Assembly (NCBI GenBank): GCA_015222555.1 | Contig: JADFVM010000308.1 | Coordinates: 1 to 9,997, forward strand | Reading direction: 5' to 3' | Source: Pseudomonadota bacterium | GTDB taxonomy: Bacteria; Desulfobacterota; JADFVX01 | Length of the DNA: 9,997 nt | In this document: in pieces, positions 7,236-9,997 of the stretch | How the letters are laid out: each line of letters begins with the position of its first letter | Position numbering within the stretch: the first letter of the stretch is position 1 | Notes under the pieces: generated by a model | Databases searched by the model: none | Told to the model about the DNA's origin: nothing | What the model saw: only the letters and a program-made list of their open reading frames with translations | Made by a program: the position numbers and the translations under genes

Positions 7236-7311
7236 GGGCCTATAGCTCAGCTGGCAGAGCCACCGGCTCATAACCGGTAGGTCCCTGGTTCGATCCCAGG
7301 TGGGCCCACCA
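7236..7311 (+). tRNA. tRNA with CAT anticodon (elongator Met or Ile2)
   Basis: A complete 76-base cloverleaf including an encoded CCA end. The acceptor stem GGGCCTA pairs with TGGGCCC (one T-G wobble); the D stem is GCTC/GAGC, the anticodon stem ACCGG/CCGGT with loop CTCATAA (anticodon CAT at 7269-7271), the variable loop AGGTC, and the T stem CCTGG/CCAGG with loop TTCGATC. The acceptor stem starts with a G1-C72 pair, which rules out the usual bacterial initiator with its unpaired first base. The C4-G69 and C5-G68 pairs and the GGGCCTA acceptor strand resemble isoleucine tRNAs, so this may be the tRNA-Ile2 whose C34 is changed to lysidine. Elongator Met is the other possibility. It has its own promoter and a terminator 74 bases downstream. 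Confidence 0.96.
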
Positions 7312-7384
7312 AATTTTAAACCATGGAAATAGAGTGTTTATCGCAAGGTCCTCCAATGAAAGAAAACTGAAATTTTATATAGGA

Positions 7385-7410
7385 ATGCACCCAAAGGGTG
7401 CATTTTTTTT
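7385..7410 (+). terminator. Rho-independent terminator after the tRNA
   Basis: The 8-base arms ATGCACCC and GGGTGCAT enclose an AAA loop and are followed by an eight-base T run (7403-7410). This is a textbook intrinsic terminator for the tRNA transcript. It separates it from the NIF3-family gene, which starts 25 bases later and must use another promoter or readthrough. Confidence 0.93.
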
Positions 7411-7434
7411 ATCCATCATGGTAAAAAATTATAA

Positions 7435-8241
7435 ATGGCGCAATTAAAAGATATCTTTAACATAATGGAAAAAATTGCTCCAGCGTCACTGGCTGAAGCT
7501 TGGGACAATATTGGCCTCCAGATAGGGAACCATGATGATGAGGCAAAGGGCATAATGGTCGCCCTTGACCCTTCATTGGCAGCCATCGAAAAGGCCGCAG
7601 AAAGGGGCTTCAATCTCCTTCTCACTCACCACCCCCTCTTTTTTTCAGATATCAAATCCATCAACCTAAACTCTCCCATGGGTCAAACAATAGAAGCGGC
7701 AATTAAAGGATCAGTTGCCATATTCACAGCTCACACAAACCTTGATAGTGTAGAAGGGGGTGTGAGTGACATGTTGGCTGACGTACTATTGATCGAGGAT
7801 AGGTCGCCCCTGGAACCGGCTCAGGCTGAAGGTCATGTAAAGTGTGGTTTGGGTAGAATTGGTACAATAAAAAAACGGCCACGGCTTAAAGAGATCACCG
7901 CAGAAATTAAAAAAATTCTGGATGTTCCAAAAGTGAGAGTGCTCGGTGATCTGGGAAAAAGAATCGAAACAGTTGCGCTCTGTGGCGGCAGCGGCGGCAG
8001 CCTGATCCACTCTGCATCGCAACAGGGAGCTGATCTATTTATCTCGGGCGACATACGATATCATCAGGCCAGAGAGGCAGAGGAACTGGGCTTATCGATT
8101 ATAGATGTAGGGCATTTCTCATCAGAAAAAATTGTAATAAACGGTCTGAAAAATATATTAAAAATGCAGTTAGATAAAAAAGGTTTTAATATACCATTGG
8201 AGAAGTTTAGTCGTGAAAAAGAACCCTTTATAATACTTTAA
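7435..8241 (+). CDS. NIF3/YbgI-family dinuclear metal-binding protein
   Basis: The 268 residues match the widely conserved NIF3-like family, often labelled GTP cyclohydrolase 1 type 2 homologue. The true reaction is not settled and that name should not be read as a proven activity. The expected dinuclear metal ligands are present: His65-His66 (LLLTHHPLFF), Asp104 (TAHTNLDSVEGG), and His227 with Glu231 (DVGHFSSEK). The N-terminal AEAWDNIGLQIG motif (20-31) and the CGGSGGSL glycine-rich loop (183-190) are also typical. It is slightly longer than the 247-residue E. coli YbgI and lacks the large inserted domain of Bacillus YqfO-type proteins. ATG 7435 has only a weak A-rich upstream region; ATG 7418 is out of frame. 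The zinc-ribbon gene follows after 18 bases, so the two are likely co-transcribed. No clear promoter is visible after the tRNA terminator. Confidence 0.93.
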   Translation: MAQLKDIFNIMEKIAPASLAEAWDNIGLQIGNHDDEAKGIMVALDPSLAAIEKAAERGFNLLLTHHPLFFSDIKSINLNSPMGQTIEAAIKGSVAIFTAHTNLDSVEGGVSDMLADVLLIEDRSPLEPAQAEGHVKCGLGRIGTIKKRPRLKEITAEIKKILDVPKVRVLGDLGKRIETVALCGGSGGSLIHSASQQGADLFISGDIRYHQAREAEELGLSIIDVGHFSSEKIVINGLKNILKMQLDKKGFNIPLEKFSREKEPFIIL

Positions 8242-8245
8242 AAGA

Positions 8246-8250
8246 AAGGA
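8246..8250 (+). promoter_or_regulatory. Ribosome binding site that fixes a TTG start
   Basis: AAGGA ends 9 bases before TTG 8260 and supports this non-ATG start for the zinc-ribbon gene. The GTG at 8255 is out of frame, and the first in-frame ATG would remove 25 residues of the coiled coil. Confidence 0.75.
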
Positions 8251-8259
8251 CATAGTGAA

Positions 8260-8961
8260 TTGAAAGAACAGCTTGAGCTTTTAGAAGAATTGAACGAAAT
8301 CGACAAAAAGATATGGGCAATTGAGAAGGAGATGAATGCTTTTCCTGAAGAGATTGAGGAGATAGAAAAAAGCCTGGGGGAAGGAGAGGAAACTTTTCTG
8401 GAAATAGAAGAGATCCTTTTAAATCACCAGAAAGAAAAGATCGATAAAGACGATGAACTAAGCGTGAACGTGGAAAAGCTCAAACTCTTTGAAGGAAGAC
8501 TGAACAGTATAAAAACTAATGCAGAGTACCAGGCATCCCTGAAAGAAATTGACCAGTCAAAGAAACAAAGCAGAGCATTGGAAGAAGAGCTTTTGGTCTT
8601 AATGGAGGCGATTGAAGAGGAAACCAATAAAGTGTCTGAAGCCCGGGCAGCATTCGATGAAAAGAAAGAAAATGTCCAGGCAGCTATAAAGGCGATTCAG
8701 AAAAGAAAGGATGAAAAGCAAAAAGAGCTCAATGAAATATTGAAGGAAAGAAAAGAAAAAAACAGCGCCATTGATCCAAAAGTTGCTGAAATATACAATA
8801 GTCTGAAAGTAAAACTGAAAGGGAACCTGCTTGCTAATGCTAATAACGGTTCATGTTCAGGATGCTTTCTCCATATACCGCCGCAGCTGATAAATGATGC
8901 CATGAAATATGAAAAAGTCTGTCAATGTCCGCATTGTCACAGGATATTAATTGTCCATTAA
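8260..8961 (+). CDS. Coiled-coil C4-type zinc-ribbon protein (COG1579-like)
   Basis: The 233 residues consist of a long, charged, antiparallel-type coiled coil (about 1-170) and a C-terminal zinc ribbon. The ribbon has CSGC (Cys199, Cys202) followed by FLHIPPQ, then CPHC (Cys223, Cys226) and HRIL; an extra Cys221 sits two residues before the second pair. There is no signal peptide. The family is usually described as a putative nucleic-acid-binding protein, but the function is not firmly known. Homologues are found beside nif3-like genes, and here rnpB follows 71 bases later on the same strand. The start is a TTG supported by AAGGA 9 bases upstream. It probably forms an operon with the NIF3-family gene. 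Confidence 0.9.
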   Translation: MKEQLELLEELNEIDKKIWAIEKEMNAFPEEIEEIEKSLGEGEETFLEIEEILLNHQKEKIDKDDELSVNVEKLKLFEGRLNSIKTNAEYQASLKEIDQSKKQSRALEEELLVLMEAIEEETNKVSEARAAFDEKKENVQAAIKAIQKRKDEKQKELNEILKERKEKNSAIDPKVAEIYNSLKVKLKGNLLANANNGSCSGCFLHIPPQLINDAMKYEKVCQCPHCHRILIVH

Positions 8962-8996
8962 CAGCACACTTTTTCCTGCCTTTGAATTTAGATCAA

Positions 8997-9025
8997 TTGA
9001 ATTTTCAGACAAAAAAAGCTATAAT
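8997..9025 (+). promoter_or_regulatory. Sigma70 promoter for rnpB
   Basis: A -35 box TTGAAT (8997-9002) and a perfect -10 box TATAAT (9020-9025) are separated by 17 bases. The predicted start at 9032-9033 coincides with the first base of the RNase P P1 helix, so the RNA needs little or no 5' trimming. Confidence 0.88.
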
Positions 9026-9032
9026 CAATTTG

Positions 9033-9400
9033 GATGAGAAATTCAGGTGATCGCTGGTTCCGTTAGTTCGGGACGAGAGGAAAGTCCGGGCTCCGCAGGG
9101 CAGGATGCTCCCTAACGGGGAGTGGGGGCGACCCTAAGGAAAGTGCCACAGAGAAGAGACTGCCTGTCAGTTTATCTGGCAGGTAACGGTGAAAAGGTGA
9201 GGTAAGAGCTCACCAGTTCCGTGGGTGACCACGGAAGCTTGGTAAACCCCATCCGGAGCAAGACCAAATAGGTAGGCGTTTAAGGGCTGCCCGTCCAAGG
9301 CCTACGGGTTGGTTGCTAGAGGTGGCGGGCAACCGTCATCGTAGAGGAATGATCATCGCCCCTTTTGGGGAGACAGAACCCGGCTTATGAATTTCTCATC
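9033..9400 (+). ncRNA. rnpB: RNase P RNA, bacterial type A
   Basis: This is the catalytic RNA of ribonuclease P, which removes 5' leaders from pre-tRNAs. The universally conserved 5' core element GAGGAAAGTCCGGGCTCC lies at 9077-9094 and its partner ACAGAACCCGGCTTA at 9373-9387; together they form the P4 core. The type A element AGACCAAATAGG is at 9261-9272. The ends are fixed by P1: GATGAGAAATTC (9033-9044) pairs perfectly with GAATTTCTCATC (9389-9400). The length of about 368 bases is normal for type A. It has its own promoter immediately upstream, and a T-rich run begins directly after P1. Confidence 0.97.
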
Positions 9401-9410
9401 TTTTTTCTTT
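9401..9410 (+). terminator. Possible 3' end of rnpB: T run abutting P1
   Basis: Six T, one C and three T follow the closing strand of P1 without a spacer. P1 is 12 perfect pairs, but its strands lie about 345 bases apart, so it is not an ordinary terminator hairpin. No other hairpin with a T run is seen just downstream. Confidence 0.4.
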
Positions 9411-9526
9411 CCTCATTTTATCAATTCCGTCTGTCAAGAATCTATTTCATAAGCTGTTTCCAAAGCTGAGAACATGTCACAATTATTTATTACTTCCTGT
9501 AATGTTGATTTTGTCAATTATTTAAA

Positions 9527-9538
9527 AATGTGCACATT
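9527..9538. repeat. Perfect 12-base palindrome
   Basis: AATGTGCACATT is a perfect palindrome one base before the large hairpin. It could be a dimeric-regulator site, but no promoter or start codon is near, so I attach no function. Confidence 0.4.
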
Positions 9539-9539
9539 A

Positions 9540-9586
9540 CGTATAAGCTTTAACCCTCAGTGAAATTGAGGATTAAAGCTTATACG
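9540..9586. repeat. Long hairpin with 20-base arms
   Basis: Positions 9540-9559 and 9567-9586 are inverted copies with a single mismatch (C9554 against A9572) and a 7-base loop, GTGAAAT. Each arm contains AAGCTT. No T run follows directly on either strand, so it does not look like a standard terminator. It could be a small palindromic repeat or a processed RNA hairpin. Confidence 0.8.
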
Positions 9587-9673
9587 AAAGCAACAACAAG
9601 TTTATCGAAAATTAATTGCAGTGGTAAACCTTTTTTACATTTTCAGACTATACTTGCCTTCGTAATAACCAAT

Positions 9674-9693
9674 CCCGCAGCAAGCTGACGGGG
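9674..9693. repeat. Left copy of the CGCAGCAAGCTG palindromic unit
   Basis: CCCGCAGC and GCTG(A)CGGG pair around an AA loop with one bulged A. The core CGCAGCAAGCTG (9676-9687) recurs exactly at 9792-9803, flanking the larger palindromic repeat. Confidence 0.7.
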
Positions 9694-9701
9694 TATTTGC
9701 T

Positions 9702-9788
9702 TGTCATTCCGGGCATGACCCGGAATCCAGGTTTATAATAGGGCTGGATTCCCGCGAAGTTTATGCCGCATACGGTACGAGAATGACA
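9702..9788. repeat. Composite palindromic intergenic repeat
   Basis: The outer arms TGTCATTC (9702-9709) and GAATGACA (9781-9788) are inverted copies, as are the inner arms GAATCCAG (9723-9730) and CTGGATTC (9744-9751). A further small hairpin CCGGG-CATGA-CCCGG sits at 9709-9723. This matches a widespread type of dispersed bacterial repeat in which 'GTCATTCC...GGAATCCAG' faces its inverted partner. There is no coding capacity. The right half is less regular than the left, suggesting decay. Confidence 0.8.
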
Positions 9789-9791
9789 GGA

Positions 9792-9808
9792 CGCAGCAAG
9801 CTGCGGGG
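9792..9808. repeat. Right copy of the CGCAGCAAGCTG palindromic unit
   Basis: CGCAGC and GCTGCG form a stem around AA and are followed by GGG. It shares 12 exact bases with the unit at 9676-9687, then CGGGG in both after one extra A in the left copy. The pair flanks the composite repeat like boundary copies. Confidence 0.7.
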
Positions 9809-9842
9809 AATTCAACCCCAAGCGATTAAAGAGAAATAAGCA

Positions 9843-9997
9843 TCATTTCATTTTCAGCATGGTCAGCATTTCATCAACTTCTGTTGTGGGCATATTACAT
9901 TGATAGTTAAGACAAACATAGGCCGTCGCCTTTCCATCAATGCTTTCATGGTAGAGACTATATTCAGCAAGCTCAGTTATTTCAGAGGATTCCTGAT
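9843..9997 (-). CDS. C-terminal fragment of a YyaL/DUF255 thioredoxin-domain protein (cut by window edge)
   Basis: On the - strand an open frame enters from the right edge and ends at TGA (9845-9843 on the complement). It encodes the last 50 residues. The segment GKATAYVCLNYQCNMPTTEV followed by DEMLTML resembles the C-terminus of the large thioredoxin-fold proteins related to YyaL and mammalian SPATA20, which end in a 'GKPTAYVC.N..C..P' motif with two Cys spaced alike. The full proteins have an N-terminal thioredoxin domain and a six-hairpin glycosidase-like part, all outside this window, so the assignment rests on this tail only. The gene is convergent with rnpB and has no clear terminator hairpin with a T run after its stop; the CGCAGCAAGCTG unit lies 35 bases downstream. 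Confidence 0.72.
   Translation of the reverse strand, partial: QESSEITELAEYSLYHESIDGKATAYVCLNYQCNMPTTEVDEMLTMLKMK

Larger units (their letters stand above)
9401..9842. other. Non-coding, repeat-bearing region after rnpB
   Basis: I see no gene in this 442-base stretch. The first part (9401-9526) is AT-rich without structure, apart from the T run that may end the rnpB transcript. It then holds a 12-base palindrome, a 47-base hairpin and a composite palindromic repeat, listed separately. It lies between two convergent transcription units, rnpB on + and the YyaL-like gene on -. Confidence 0.7.

Noticed and set aside
7236..7311. tRNA as a phage attachment site
   Set aside because: No integrase gene and no second copy of the tRNA 3' end is visible in the window.
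9674..9808. CRISPR array
   Set aside because: Only two short repeat units at irregular spacing around a palindromic element, with no set of equal spacers.

Overview
The window looks like a stretch of chromosomal backbone from a Gram-negative, Deltaproteobacteria-like (Desulfobacterota-type) bacterium of moderate GC. The reasons are the first gene, which resembles a small conserved protein I associate with deltaproteobacteria; the order ftsE-ftsX-envC-ctpA-yibQ-like; and the order nif3-like, zinc-ribbon gene, type A RNase P RNA. The taxonomic placement is inference from memory of families, not from a search. All complete protein genes and both RNA genes lie on the + strand. Only a fragment at the right edge is on the - strand.

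Layout. Positions 1-79 hold nothing recognisable. A small conserved hypothetical gene (80-469) carries an 11-base C run. The spacer 470-626 holds two inverted repeats. Next comes a block for cell division and envelope remodelling: ftsE (627-1286), ftsX (1377-2282), an EnvC-like amidase activator (2287-3513), a CtpA-type S41 protease (3510-4859), a YibQ-type divergent polysaccharide deacetylase (4859-5749) and xseA, exonuclease VII large subunit (5757-6956). From envC to xseA the genes overlap or lie within a few bases, so they are probably co-transcribed. A 279-base non-coding spacer follows and ends in a consensus-like sigma70 promoter that drives a CAT-anticodon tRNA (7236-7311), with a clear intrinsic terminator at 7385-7410. 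Then come a NIF3/YbgI-family gene (7435-8241), a coiled-coil C4 zinc-ribbon gene (8260-8961), and rnpB (9033-9400) with its own near-consensus promoter. The last 600 bases are non-coding and rich in repeats: a 47-base hairpin and a composite palindromic repeat. They end in the 3' part of a - strand gene of the YyaL/DUF255 thioredoxin-domain family (9843-9997, cut by the window edge).

How the genes fit together. FtsE and FtsX form the divisome ABC complex that, in characterised bacteria, controls periplasmic hydrolase activators through conformational change. The EnvC-like protein next door has lost most LytM zinc ligands, as expected of an activator rather than an enzyme. The periplasmic protease and the deacetylase-like protein complete a set of exported envelope factors. 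The rest is housekeeping: DNA repair, tRNA, RNase P RNA and a conserved metal-binding protein.

I found no new defence system, mobile element with a transposase, or CRISPR array. The points worth a second look are the C11 tract, the identity of the CAT tRNA (Met or Ile2), the structured spacers, the missing xseB, and the repeats after rnpB.
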